Of a stretch of DNA of 40,921 nucleotides, positions 33,381-40,921 are shown in pieces. This stretch comes from Avimonoglobus sp965151315 (GTDB lineage Bacteria > Bacillota > Clostridia > UBA1381). The translations under genes and the position numbers were made by a program. The stretch lies in NCBI GenBank assembly GCA_965151315.1, contig CBCTZG010000016.1, positions 1 through 40,921 on the forward strand, in the 5' to 3' direction. The notes under the pieces were generated by a model, which saw nothing but the letters and a program-made list of their open reading frames with translations, searched no databases and had not been told where the DNA came from. Within the stretch, counting starts at the first letter, position 1; every line of letters starts with the position of its first letter.

Positions 33381-34166
33381 ATGAGCATTTTATCAGCCGA
33401 AAGACAGTATCATCTGCAAATTGGAGCAAACGATGTGGGGAAATATGTGATTTTGCCGGGAGATCCAGGCCGGGTGGCTGTAATCGCCGCTCATCTGGAC
33501 AACGGGGAGAAAATTGCTGAAAATCGGGAATATACAACATATACCGGTTATTTAAACGGTGAGAAGGTTTCCGTAGTTTCTACGGGGATCGGCGGGCCGT
33601 CGGCCGCCATTGCAATAGAAGAGTTGGTGCGGTGCGGCTGCCATACCTTTATCCGGATTGGCAGCAGCGGCGGTATCCGGGAGGACGTTATGGGCGGGGA
33701 TCTGGTCATTGCCTCTGCGGCTGTGCGGGCTGAGGGGACCAGCCGGGAATACCTGCCGGCCGGATACCCAGCGGCGGCGGATTTCTGGGTGACGGCAGCG
33801 CTGGCCGAAAGCGCCAGATCTATCCTGACGGGAAAGCCCTATCAATGCCATGTGGGCGTTGTGCAGAGCAAGGATTCCTTTTATGGGGAGACCCATCCGG
33901 AAACTATGCCGGTAGCGACTATGCTGGAAACTGCCTGGGAAGGCTATGTCCGCTGCGGCTGCCTGACCTCGGAGATGGAATGTGCGGCGATCTTCAGCGC
34001 GGCGCTGGCCAGAGGCGTCCGCGCCGGGGCGGTGCTTTCGGTATTGTGGAATGCGGAGCGGGAGCGGAAGGGAATGGAGAATCCCAGCAATTTTGATATG
34101 ACAGACAGCATCCGGTGCGCCGTCGAGGCCATCCGTCTTTTGATCCGGCGGGATCAGGAAAGATAG
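33381..34166 (+). CDS. udp: Uridine phosphorylase (nucleoside phosphorylase family NP-I)
   Basis: A 261-residue enzyme that splits uridine with phosphate into uracil and ribose-1-phosphate for pyrimidine salvage. QIGANDVGKYVILPGDPGR opens the fold with the phosphate-binding GDPGR. NREYTTYTG, STGIGGPSAAIAIEEL and FIRIGSSGGI follow, and the family SxEMECAA segment (SEMECAAI) near residue 198 supplies the ribose-binding Glu and Met. The E. coli-type Udp pattern fits better than purine-specific phosphorylase, though some family members have broad specificity. It is monocistronic with a structured leader. The 3' end overlaps the convergent deacetylase gene by 13 bases. Confidence 0.9.
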   Translation: MSILSAERQYHLQIGANDVGKYVILPGDPGRVAVIAAHLDNGEKIAENREYTTYTGYLNGEKVSVVSTGIGGPSAAIAIEELVRCGCHTFIRIGSSGGIREDVMGGDLVIASAAVRAEGTSREYLPAGYPAAADFWVTAALAESARSILTGKPYQCHVGVVQSKDSFYGETHPETMPVATMLETAWEGYVRCGCLTSEMECAAIFSAALARGVRAGAVLSVLWNAERERKGMENPSNFDMTDSIRCAVEAIRLLIRRDQER

Positions 34167-35017
34167 CTTTTGAAAATCTCTTCTACACTTTTGTTGTTAG
34201 GCCGGATACAGCGTTTAAGCAAATAAAGCTCCTCCGGGTCGCCGGTCAGATAGTTGATCCCTTCAGCGCAGGATAAGGTGGCCGCGAAACCCAGGTCCTT
34301 TGTATAAGCCACGGATTCCAGGCTGACCATGCCAAAGGGATAGGTATATGTTGTTGGTGTTTTACCCAGCTGGGATGTGATTTTATCCTGCAGGGCGGAA
34401 ATATCAGCCTTGAAAATTTTCTCATATACCGCAGCGCTTTCTGATGGATTCCGGCGGCTGCCGCTGCGGCGGGTGTCAATAGAGTGGAACGAATCAGAAT
34501 GGTTTTCAATTTCGATTACGCCAGATTCCGCCATTTCCCGGCATTCATCCCAGGAAAGGTAAGCGTAGTTTGGATTTTTGTCCCCGGATTCCGTATAGCT
34601 GTCTGTGTAGCTGCCAACGATGGAGATTACGGCTTTTTGGCCATATTCCTGTAAAAGCGGATATACATAGGTATAATTATTAAAAAAACCATCGTCAAAG
34701 GTCAGTACGACAGGTTTTTCCGGCAGAGCTTTGCCGCTGCTGCAAAAGTCGATCAGATCCTGCATATGGACGGTGGTATATCCCTGTTCCCGCAAATACT
34801 GCAGGTCCTGCTCGAACGCCTGGGGCGTAATCACAAACCGATCCTTGGGCTTTGCGCTTTTTAAAACGCTGTGGTACATAATGATGGGAACGGGGATGCC
34901 GGCCTGCTGGCTTGTGGTCATGGTATGGATTTTTACAGCGCCGAAAACAGCGCCCGCAGCAGCGGTCAGGAGCAATAAGCCGGCGAATAGAAGGGTTTTT
35001 AGTTTGATTATGTACAT
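34154..35017 (-). CDS. Polysaccharide deacetylase (NodB domain) family protein
   Basis: A 287-residue protein with an N-terminal hydrophobic signal anchor (about 8-28) and an extracytoplasmic NodB-homology domain, most likely acting on peptidoglycan or another GlcNAc polymer. Motif 1, TFDDG at 106-110, has the catalytic and metal aspartates. Motif 2, HSDSFH at 173-178, supplies the two metal histidines. YPFGM near 229 is the third conserved motif. The C-terminal LKRC.RP fits the family. The exact polymer cannot be told. AGGAGG precedes the ATG at 35017. It converges with udp, the stop codons overlapping by 13 bases, and diverges from the metallophosphoesterase gene. Confidence 0.92.
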   Translation of the reverse strand: MYIIKLKTLLFAGLLLLTAAAGAVFGAVKIHTMTTSQQAGIPVPIIMYHSVLKSAKPKDRFVITPQAFEQDLQYLREQGYTTVHMQDLIDFCSSGKALPEKPVVLTFDDGFFNNYTYVYPLLQEYGQKAVISIVGSYTDSYTESGDKNPNYAYLSWDECREMAESGVIEIENHSDSFHSIDTRRSGSRRNPSESAAVYEKIFKADISALQDKITSQLGKTPTTYTYPFGMVSLESVAYTKDLGFAATLSCAEGINYLTGDPEELYLLKRCIRPNNKSVEEIFKSYLS

Positions 35018-35117
35018 TCTTACACGCCTCCTGTGGATTCGTTTTAGTATATTGGGGAAAAAGCGAATATAGAACAGTGGATTTTGTTAAATTTCTATAT
35101 CAAAAGGGCAAAAGCCC

Positions 35118-35146
35118 TTTCCATATTTTAAGAAATCGGGTATAAT
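35118..35146 (+). promoter_or_regulatory. Probable promoter of the metallophosphoesterase gene
   Basis: TATAAT (35141-35146) with a weak TTTCCA -35 at 17-base spacing. A seven-pair hairpin with AAAA loop (35103-35120) overlaps the -35. Confidence 0.6.
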
Positions 35147-35171
35147 AAACAAGCGATGAGGAGGTGCGTCC

Positions 35172-35870
35172 GTGGCGCTATATACAATTTCGGACCTGCA
35201 TTTACCCCTGGGGATTGATAAGCCAATGGATATCTTTGGGAAGGCCTGGGAAAATTATGTCAAACGGCTGGAAGAAAACTGGCGGCGGCTGGTTTTGCCG
35301 GAGGACACGGTGGTGCTGCCGGGGGATTTTTCCTGGGCCACATATTTGGAACAGGCCTATGCGGATTTTTTATTTTTACATCAGCTGCCGGGGAAAAAGC
35401 TGCTGCTGAAGGGCAACCATGATTACTGGTGGACAACCCGGAGCAAGCTGGATAAATTTATGACGAATCATGGATTTTCGGATATTGGTTTTTTGCAAAA
35501 CGACGCCGTACTATACGGGGAAACCGCCCTGTGCGGAACCCGGGGCTGGGCCTGGAGCGTGGCTATGGATACGGAGGATGAAAAGATTTATGCCCGGGAG
35601 GTTGCCCGGCTGCGGCTGTCATTAGAAGCGGCGGCAAAGCTTTCCCCGAAAGAAATCATCGCGTTTTTGCACTATCCGCCGGTAACCCCGGAAACAAAGG
35701 AAAACCAGTTTACCGCGCTTTTGGAGGAATATGGCGTAAAGATTTGCGTATTTGGGCATATTCATGCGGCGGGACATAAAAGCGCGGTGACCGGCCAGAT
35801 CCGCGGCGTCCGGTATTTGCTTGTTTCGTGCGATTATCTGGACTTTTGCCCGGTGAAATTGTGCGATTAG
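35172..35870 (+). CDS. Metallophosphoesterase family protein
   Basis: A 232-residue calcineurin-like phosphoesterase. The metal-binding motifs appear in order: SDLHL with D8 and H10, LPGDFSW with D52, LKGNHDYWW with N82 and H83, an HYPP near 166 and FGHIHAAGH near 195. The family acts on phosphomonoesters or diesters and the natural substrate of this branch is unknown. No signal peptide, so cytoplasmic. The start is GTG at 35172 behind a strong GAGGAGGTG. It has no co-directional neighbour within an operon distance, and no terminator is visible before the tig promoter. Confidence 0.92.
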   Translation: MALYTISDLHLPLGIDKPMDIFGKAWENYVKRLEENWRRLVLPEDTVVLPGDFSWATYLEQAYADFLFLHQLPGKKLLLKGNHDYWWTTRSKLDKFMTNHGFSDIGFLQNDAVLYGETALCGTRGWAWSVAMDTEDEKIYAREVARLRLSLEAAAKLSPKEIIAFLHYPPVTPETKENQFTALLEEYGVKICVFGHIHAAGHKSAVTGQIRGVRYLLVSCDYLDFCPVKLCD

Positions 35871-35911
35871 TATAGATTTATGAAGGAATCATGAATTTTG
35901 GAAATTATATC

Positions 35912-35939
35912 TTGAAATTTCGAAGAAGTATGATATAAT
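35912..35939 (+). promoter_or_regulatory. Promoter of the tig-clpP-clpX operon
   Basis: TTGAAA (35912-35917), 16 bases, TATAAT (35934-35939), with TG before the -10. No CIRCE or CtsR-type repeat was seen between it and tig. Confidence 0.8.
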
Positions 35940-36009
35940 ATTATAATTGTAATAATGGTACAAGTGCGTATCATATAATATTTTTAACATTAGAGGAGGA
36001 TTTCACAGG

Positions 36010-37296
36010 ATGGCTGTAAAATCGGAACAGGTAGAAAAAAATCTTGTTAAATTAACATTTGAGGTATCCCCGGAGCAATTTGAAGAAGGAATAAAAAAAG
36101 CGTACGCGAAAAACGCCAAGAAATATAACGTGCCCGGATTTCGGAAGGGAAAGGTACCTAGAGCGATTATTGAAAAATATTACACAGAAGCGGTTTTTTA
36201 TGACGACGCTATCAATTTTGTTTTGCCGGAGGCGTATGACAGCGCTTTGAAGGAAGCGGAGGTTGAGTCTGTCGCCCGGCCGGAAATCGATGTGGAAGAG
36301 ATCAAAAAAGGCGAGCCGGTTGTATTTACGGCCTTGGTGACGACGAAGCCGGAGGTAAAGCTTGGAAAATATAAGGGTATAACAATTGATAAAATTGAGC
36401 ATACTGTAACCGACGCAGATGTTGACAAGGATATTGAGGCGACCCAGAAAAAGAACGCCAGACTGATTACTGTAGAGGATCGGCCCATTGAAAACGGCGA
36501 TATTGCCGTAATCGACTTTGAGGGCTTCGCGGACGGCGTCGCGTTCCCAGGCGGAAAGGGTGAGGGCTACGAGCTTGAAATTGGCTCCGGCACATTTATT
36601 CCCGGCTTTGAAGAGCAGCTAATCGGGAAAACCGGCGAAACGGATACAGAAGTAAATGTAACATTCCCGGAGGAATATCACGCGGCGGATTTAGCGGGCA
36701 AGGACGCCACCTTTAAGGTGAAAATCCATGAGATCAAAGTTCGTGAGCTGCCGGAGCTGAATGATGACTTTGCTTCTGAGGTCAGCGAATTCGACACGCT
36801 GGAAGAATATAAAAAGGATGTCCGTACCCGTCTGGAAAAAGCGGCGGAAGATAAAACTAAGGCCGAAACAGAAAACGCGGTGATTGATAAGGTAGCCGAA
36901 GAGGCGGAAATTGATATCCCCGACGCCATGATCGAGGCGCAGATTGACCGTTTAGTTAATGATTTTGCCCAGCGGCTGGCATATCAGGGCCTGAACCTAG
37001 ATATGTATATGCAGTATACTGGGGCAACCAAGGAAAGCTTCCGGGAAGGCTTTAAAGAGCAGGCCCAGAAGCAGGTCCGTGTATCCCTGGTGTTAGAGGA
37101 GGTTGCCAAACAGGAGGGTATCGCTGCCAACCCTGAGGAGATCAACGATAAGCTGGCAGAGATGAGCAAGCAGTATAATATGGAGGTTGAAAAGCTCAAA
37201 GAGCTGCTGCAGCCGGCAGACATGGAAAACATAGAAAAGGAAATCGCCTTGACAAAAACCATCGAAATGCTTGTGAATAAGGCGAAAATCAAATAA
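36010..37296 (+). CDS. tig: Trigger factor
   Basis: A 428-residue ribosome-associated chaperone and peptidyl-prolyl isomerase. The N-terminal ribosome-docking domain carries the signature GFRKGKVP at about 43-50. The FKBP-type domain lies at about 150-245 (GDIAVIDFEGFADG, GSGTFIPGFEEQL, VTFPEEYHAADLAGK). The C-terminal helical arms run from about 250 to the end. Length and domain order are standard. AGGAGG precedes the ATG at 36010. It is the first gene of the conserved tig-clpP-clpX order, coupling folding at the ribosome with ATP-dependent proteolysis. Confidence 0.97.
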   Translation: MAVKSEQVEKNLVKLTFEVSPEQFEEGIKKAYAKNAKKYNVPGFRKGKVPRAIIEKYYTEAVFYDDAINFVLPEAYDSALKEAEVESVARPEIDVEEIKKGEPVVFTALVTTKPEVKLGKYKGITIDKIEHTVTDADVDKDIEATQKKNARLITVEDRPIENGDIAVIDFEGFADGVAFPGGKGEGYELEIGSGTFIPGFEEQLIGKTGETDTEVNVTFPEEYHAADLAGKDATFKVKIHEIKVRELPELNDDFASEVSEFDTLEEYKKDVRTRLEKAAEDKTKAETENAVIDKVAEEAEIDIPDAMIEAQIDRLVNDFAQRLAYQGLNLDMYMQYTGATKESFREGFKEQAQKQVRVSLVLEEVAKQEGIAANPEEINDKLAEMSKQYNMEVEKLKELLQPADMENIEKEIALTKTIEMLVNKAKIK

Positions 37297-37317
37297 ATTT
37301 TGAAAGGATTGAATGGT

Positions 37318-37911
37318 ATGAGTTTAGTACCTATGGTCATTGAACAGACCGGCAGGGGAGAGCGGAGCTACGATATCTTCTCCCGGCTTTTAGAGGACCG
37401 GATCATCTTTTTGGGGGAAGAGGTCACTGACGCCAGCGCAAGCCTGGTGGTTGCCCAGCTTCTGTTTTTGGAAGCCAAGGATCCGGATAAGGACATCCAG
37501 CTGTATATCAACAGCCCCGGCGGCTCAGTTACGGCGGGTATGGCGATTTATGATACGATGCAATACATAAAGTGCGACGTATCTACGGTTTGTGTTGGTA
37601 TGGCGGCCAGCATGGGCGCGTTTTTGCTCACAGCCGGCGCGAAGGGCAAGCGCTATGCGCTGCCCAACAGTGAAATTATGATTCATCAACCCTTAGGCGG
37701 TATGCAGGGCCAGGCGACGGATATCCAAATCCACGCGGAGCGCCTGCTGAAACTGAAGCAACACTTAAACGAGATTTTGGCGGAGCGGTCAGGACAGCCG
37801 CTGGATGTGATCATGGCGGATACGGAGCGGGATAACTTTATGTCCGCGGAGCAGGCAAAGGCCTATGGCTTGATCGACCATGTCATCACCTCTCATGCCC
37901 AAAAAAATTAA
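37318..37911 (+). CDS. clpP: ATP-dependent Clp protease proteolytic subunit
   Basis: A 197-residue serine peptidase that forms the double heptameric ClpP chamber. The catalytic triad is S98 (GMAASMGAF), H123 (MIHQPLGG) and D172 (ERDNFMS). INSPGGSVTAG near 64-74 is the substrate-binding handle. The N-terminal SLVPMVIEQTGRGERSYDIFSRLL is that of the main housekeeping ClpP. AAAGGA lies nine bases before the ATG at 37318. An in-frame TTG at 37300 is unlikely. It is 21 bases after tig and 26 before its partner clpX. Confidence 0.97.
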   Translation: MSLVPMVIEQTGRGERSYDIFSRLLEDRIIFLGEEVTDASASLVVAQLLFLEAKDPDKDIQLYINSPGGSVTAGMAIYDTMQYIKCDVSTVCVGMAASMGAFLLTAGAKGKRYALPNSEIMIHQPLGGMQGQATDIQIHAERLLKLKQHLNEILAERSGQPLDVIMADTERDNFMSAEQAKAYGLIDHVITSHAQKN

Positions 37912-37937
37912 GCAAAATATAGGAAAGCAGGTTAGGT

Positions 37938-39185
37938 ATGGCAAGATTGGATGAAAATAGAGAGCTGCATTGTTCCTTCTGCGGAAAAAGCGAAAACGAG
38001 GTACAAAAGCTGATTTCCGGGCCGGGCGTTTACATTTGTGATGAGTGTGTGGCTTTATGCAACGGGATTTTAGACGGTGATTTCGCGCAGAGCGCTTACG
38101 ATTTGGATGCTGAAAACCTGCCCAAACCAAAGGAGATCAAGGATGTCTTGGATCAATATGTGATCGGGCAGGACGACGCGAAAAAGATTTTGTCTGTTGC
38201 CGTATATAACCACTATAAACGGATCCAGCATACGGAAAAAACCGATGATGTGGAGCTGCAGAAAAGCAATATTTTGCTGATCGGCCCGACGGGATCGGGC
38301 AAGACCTTTTTGGTGCAGAATTTAGCCCGGATTTTAAACGTCCCCTTTGCGATCGCGGACGCCACCTCTCTGACGGAAGCCGGCTATGTGGGCGAGGATG
38401 TGGAAAATATTCTGCTGAAGCTGATCCAGGCGGCGGATTATGATATTGAGGCTGCGGAAAAGGGTATTATCTATATCGATGAAATTGACAAAATTGCTCG
38501 GAAATCTGAAAATGTCTCCATTACCCGGGATGTCAGCGGCGAGGGCGTACAGCAGACATTGCTGAAGGTTTTGGAGGGGACTGTGGCTTCTGTACCGCCT
38601 ACCGGCGGCCGGAAGCACCCCCATCAGGAGTTTATCCAGATTGATACCACCAATATCCTGTTTATCTGCGGCGGTGCGTTTGATGGGATTGAAAAGATTA
38701 TCGGCGACCGGATCGGCAAAAAAGGTCTGGGCTTTGGAGCGGAGATTGCTTCTAAGACAGAAGTGAACGTAGGCGAGCTTTTGCGGAAGATCGCTCCCCA
38801 AGATTTGCTGAAATTTGGGCTGATTCCGGAATTTATCGGCCGGCTTTCTGTGATCGCTAAGCTCGACCAGCTGGATAAAAAGGCCCTGGTGGATATTCTT
38901 ACAAAGCCGAAAAATGCCCTGATTAAGCAGTATCAGGTGCTGCTGGGGCTGGATAACGTAAAGCTGTCCTTCGACCCGGAGGCGATTGATGCCATTGCGG
39001 AAAAGGCTTTGAAGCGCAATACCGGCGCCCGGGGACTGCGGTCGATCATTGAAGAAATCATGACGGACATTATGTTTGAGATTCCGTCGGACAGCGGTGT
39101 GACGGAGTGTATCATTCATGGCGGCTGTGTTACAGACGATGCGGCACCGGAGTTGATCCGGGCCCTGGAGCAGTACGGGACATGA
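37938..39185 (+). CDS. clpX: ATP-dependent Clp protease ATP-binding subunit ClpX
   Basis: A 415-residue AAA+ unfoldase that feeds ClpP. The zinc-binding domain has C12, C15, C34 and C37. Walker A GPTGSGKT is at 116-123, the pore loop GYVGED at about 149-154 and Walker B IYIDEID ending near 184. The ClpP-docking loop reads LGFG in place of the E. coli IGF core. The sensor and C-terminal lid (NTGARGLRSIIEEIMTD) are intact. It is last in tig-clpP-clpX and followed within a few bases by a terminator. Confidence 0.98.
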   Translation: MARLDENRELHCSFCGKSENEVQKLISGPGVYICDECVALCNGILDGDFAQSAYDLDAENLPKPKEIKDVLDQYVIGQDDAKKILSVAVYNHYKRIQHTEKTDDVELQKSNILLIGPTGSGKTFLVQNLARILNVPFAIADATSLTEAGYVGEDVENILLKLIQAADYDIEAAEKGIIYIDEIDKIARKSENVSITRDVSGEGVQQTLLKVLEGTVASVPPTGGRKHPHQEFIQIDTTNILFICGGAFDGIEKIIGDRIGKKGLGFGAEIASKTEVNVGELLRKIAPQDLLKFGLIPEFIGRLSVIAKLDQLDKKALVDILTKPKNALIKQYQVLLGLDNVKLSFDPEAIDAIAEKALKRNTGARGLRSIIEEIMTDIMFEIPSDSGVTECIIHGGCVTDDAAPELIRALEQYGT

Positions 39186-39188
39186 TCC

Positions 39189-39230
39189 AAAAACAGGCAG
39201 GAAGGTCAGCGGGCTTTTTTGCCTGTTTTT
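39189..39230 (+). terminator. Terminator of the tig-clpP-clpX operon
   Basis: AAAAACAGGC (39189-39198) pairs with GCCTGTTTTT (39221-39230) around a 22-base loop and ends in Ts. A small CGCGGA/TCCGCG hairpin at 39250-39266 lies between it and lysA and has no T-run. Confidence 0.8.
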
Positions 39231-39285
39231 CAATATCTAAATCAAATTACGCGGAATCAATCCGCGGCGGAAAGGTGGAAGCGGA

Positions 39286-40584
39286 ATGTTTATATCGGAA
39301 AATTTGCATGTCAATGAAAAGGGGCGGCTGACCATCGGCGGTGTGGATACGGTGGAGCTGGCCAGGGAATATGGAACGCCACTGTATGTTATGGATGAGG
39401 ATTTGATCCGAAAAAACTGTCGGCTGTATAAAAACGCACTGGAAAAGGACTATGACGGCCGGGGGCTGGTGTTGTATGCCAATAAAGCATTTTGTTCATT
39501 GTTCACCTGCCGGATTGCGGCAGAGGAAGGTCTGGGGCTGGACGTGGTATCCGGCGGTGAACTGTATACGGCGCTGCAGGCTGGTTTTCCCATGGACAAG
39601 GTTTGCTTCCACGGAAATAATAAAACCTATGATGAACTGGAAATGGCAGTAGAAAATAACGTAGGCCATGTGATCGTGGATAATATTTACGAGTTGGAAA
39701 CGCTGGATTCGATTGCTGCGAAAGCCGGTAAGGTGCAGAAAATCATGTTTCGGATCAAGCCCGGAATTGACGCCCATACCCATAGCTTTATCATGACTGG
39801 GCAGATCGACTCCAAATTTGGCGTGGCGTTAGAAAACGGGGAAGCGTTTGCTATGATTCAAAAAGCTGTAAAAATGCAGAACGTTCGGGTAACAGGGGTG
39901 CATTGCCATATTGGTTCCCAGATATTTGAAGTTGATCCGTTCTGCAGGGCGGCAGAAGTAATGATGCATTTTGTCGCTGATTTAAAGGACAAGCTGGGCT
40001 TGGAGATCCGGGAGCTGAATTTAGGCGGCGGATATGGGATCCGGTATACGGAAAAAGACGACCCCATTGCCTATGACCAGTATATCGGCTATGTGGCGAA
40101 GCGCGTCAAGGCTGTAGCCGAAGAACGAGGAATTCAGACGCCGTTCATCTATATGGAGCCAGGCCGGTCGATTGTGGCGCCGGCGGGTATTACACTGTAT
40201 ACGGTAGGTGGAGTCAAGGATATTCCAAACGTACGGAAATATGTGTCTGTAGACGGCGGCATGACGGACAATCCCCGGTATATCATGTATGGATCGGAAT
40301 ATGAAGCGGTTGTTGCCGACCGGGCGGCAGCGAAACGGGATCAGACGGTGACGATTGCCGGCAAATGCTGCGAATCCGGGGACATTCTTTTAAAGGACGC
40401 GAAAATGCCGGAGATCCGGGTGGGGGATACCCTGGCGGTTTTGGCCACCGGCGCCTATAACTATTCCATGGCCTCCCACTATAACCGGATCCCCAAGCCC
40501 GCGGTGGTAGCGGTTTCCGGCGGGAAAGCCCGGGTGGTGATCAAGCGGGAAACCTATGCGGATCTGATCCGGAATGACGTATAA
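39286..40584 (+). CDS. lysA: Diaminopimelate decarboxylase
   Basis: A 432-residue fold-type III PLP enzyme that converts meso-diaminopimelate to lysine, the last step of lysine synthesis. The PLP lysine is K67 in LYANKAF. HGNNKT near 110, the HCHIGSQ near 205, the GGGYGI glycine loop near 246 and EPGRSIV near 287 bind cofactor and phosphate. The active-site cysteine lies in GKCCESGD near 365. C-terminal YNSxPR-type residues appear as YNRIPKP. No lysine riboswitch or T-box is seen in the short leader, and no clear promoter, so it may be read through from clpX. AAAGGTGG precedes the ATG at 39286. Confidence 0.96.
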   Translation: MFISENLHVNEKGRLTIGGVDTVELAREYGTPLYVMDEDLIRKNCRLYKNALEKDYDGRGLVLYANKAFCSLFTCRIAAEEGLGLDVVSGGELYTALQAGFPMDKVCFHGNNKTYDELEMAVENNVGHVIVDNIYELETLDSIAAKAGKVQKIMFRIKPGIDAHTHSFIMTGQIDSKFGVALENGEAFAMIQKAVKMQNVRVTGVHCHIGSQIFEVDPFCRAAEVMMHFVADLKDKLGLEIRELNLGGGYGIRYTEKDDPIAYDQYIGYVAKRVKAVAEERGIQTPFIYMEPGRSIVAPAGITLYTVGGVKDIPNVRKYVSVDGGMTDNPRYIMYGSEYEAVVADRAAAKRDQTVTIAGKCCESGDILLKDAKMPEIRVGDTLAVLATGAYNYSMASHYNRIPKPAVVAVSGGKARVVIKRETYADLIRNDV

Positions 40585-40590
40585 ACAAAA

Positions 40591-40616
40591 AAACGAAACA
40601 GGTACTGTTTCGTTTC
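40591..40616 (+). terminator. Terminator hairpin after lysA (repeat copy A)
   Basis: Perfect 11-pair stem, 40591-40601 with 40605-40615, GTA loop, but only a short T-run. A near copy lies at 40846-40877. Confidence 0.75.
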
Positions 40617-40736
40617 AGCGGGTTGATAAAGCCGACACGCTGAGAGACTATTGAAAAACGAAGGGGAATTTTATGTAAAAGTTCCTGCCGGCGTACAGTC
40701 ATATGGTGGGCAGGGGGCATTTTGGCAAAAGCAGGC

Positions 40737-40776
40737 AGCCATGCGGGTTTCTCGATGAAGCCCGCATGGCTTTTTG
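40737..40776 (+). terminator. Strong intrinsic terminator with no obvious gene upstream
   Basis: Eleven-pair perfect stem AGCCATGCGGG/CCCGCATGGCT (40737-40747 with 40761-40771), 13-base loop, then a run of Ts. It could end a small RNA starting after 40617 or act as a second terminator for lysA. Confidence 0.85.
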
Positions 40777-40809
40777 TAAACAATCATTTTAGAACGCGTT
40801 TTCTTATTT

Positions 40810-40835
40810 TCCTGCTTGCGGCAGGACGGTTTTTT
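40810..40835 (+). terminator. Terminator-like hairpin
   Basis: TCCTGC (40810-40815) with GCAGGA (40821-40826), followed after CGG by six Ts. Modest stem. Confidence 0.45.
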
Positions 40836-40845
40836 CGACAGTCTG

Positions 40846-40877
40846 AAGCGAAACCAGGTACTGTTTCGCTTTTTTTG
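40846..40877 (+). terminator. Terminator hairpin (repeat copy B)
   Basis: AAGCGAAAC (40846-40854) pairs with GTTTCGCTT (40863-40871), with an inner AG/CT pair around GTA, then a further five or six Ts. It is a near copy of the hairpin at 40591-40616, with an A-T to G-C compensatory change in the stem and one inserted C. Confidence 0.8.
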
Positions 40878-40886
40878 TATACTGAA

Positions 40887-40909
40887 AACCACGCGATAGT
40901 CGCGTGGTT
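40887..40909 (-). terminator. Hairpin, probably a terminator for a - strand gene beyond the window
   Basis: Perfect ten-pair stem AACCACGCGA/TCGCGTGGTT with a three-base loop. A short T-run follows it only on the - strand, so it fits a gene entering from the right edge. Confidence 0.55.
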
Positions 40910-40921
40910 CAAAAGAGGTTA

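Larger units (their letters stand above)
40617..40921. other. Gene-poor end region with a cluster of hairpins
   Basis: No convincing gene is seen in these 305 bases. They hold hairpins at 40737-40776, 40810-40835, 40846-40877 and 40887-40909 (listed separately). A 35-codon frame from TTG at 40651 to 40758 has no ribosome binding site of its own. Its stop lies inside the hairpin at 40737-40776. Confidence 0.6.

Noticed and set aside
38334..39233. A 299-codon - strand frame opposite clpX
   Set aside because: It is antisense to ClpX and includes the operon terminator, so it is not a gene.
40591..40909. CRISPR-like array from repeated hairpins at the right edge
   Set aside because: There are only two related copies, about 255 bases apart, with unrelated hairpins between. 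Spacing and repeat structure do not fit an array.

Overview
The window looks like a chromosomal stretch of a Gram-positive anaerobe of the class Clostridia. This rests on gene content and order (a PDZ/DUF512 protein followed by der-plsY-gpsA; tig-clpP-clpX; GatCAB; a type III glutamine synthetase; the DUF4130/radical-SAM DNA-repair pair), on strong AGGAGG-type ribosome binding sites, and on sigma-A promoters, several of them extended -10 types. The genus cannot be fixed from sequence reading alone. Nearly all of it is dense, co-directional housekeeping DNA on the + strand. I saw no IS element, prophage, CRISPR array or rRNA.

Layout. 1-140: tRNA-Gly(TCC) on the - strand with its own consensus promoter. 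399-4066: ABC exporter ATPase and permease plus a MATE exporter, closed by a terminator. 4122-12090: one long transcription unit, gltX-glnS-aminotransferase-trpS-wecA-wecB, from a strong promoter to a strong terminator. 12150-16521: an accessory segment with an FAD-dependent oxidoreductase, a decayed second copy of the wecB 3' end, a small gene remnant, a GH42 beta-galactosidase and an AAC(6')-like acetyltransferase. 16599-18616 (- strand): a radical-SAM/DUF4130 putative DNA-repair pair behind a promoter that contains a LexA-like palindrome. 18678-19423: sfsA, divergent from that pair. 19457-20924: NfeD and an SPFH protein. 21107-27716: DUF512-der-plsY-gpsA-lipoprotein-mntP-mnmA. 27771-30852: gatCAB. 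30921-33150: glutamine synthetase III with its own consensus promoter. 33232-34166: uridine phosphorylase behind a structured leader. 34154-35017 (-): polysaccharide deacetylase. 35172-35870: metallophosphoesterase. 35912-39230: tig-clpP-clpX. 39286-40616: lysA. 40617-40921: a gene-poor stretch with several hairpins.

How it fits together. A large part of the window serves aminoacyl-tRNA supply and glutamine use: GluRS, GlnRS, TrpRS, MnmA (which thiolates U34 of Glu, Gln and Lys tRNAs), the GatCAB amidotransferase and glutamine synthetase. GlnRS and GatCAB together suggest that GatCAB is mainly needed for Asn-tRNA(Asn), or that two Gln-tRNA routes coexist. Envelope functions (WecA/WecB, PlsY/GpsA, deacetylase, LysA) and proteostasis (trigger factor, ClpXP) fill most of the rest.

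The most interesting points are the wecB-tail duplication that brackets the FAD oxidoreductase, the LexA-like site at the DNA-repair pair, the three-way-junction leader of the uridine phosphorylase gene, the intrinsic terminator just before gatC, and the repeated, covarying hairpins at the right edge.
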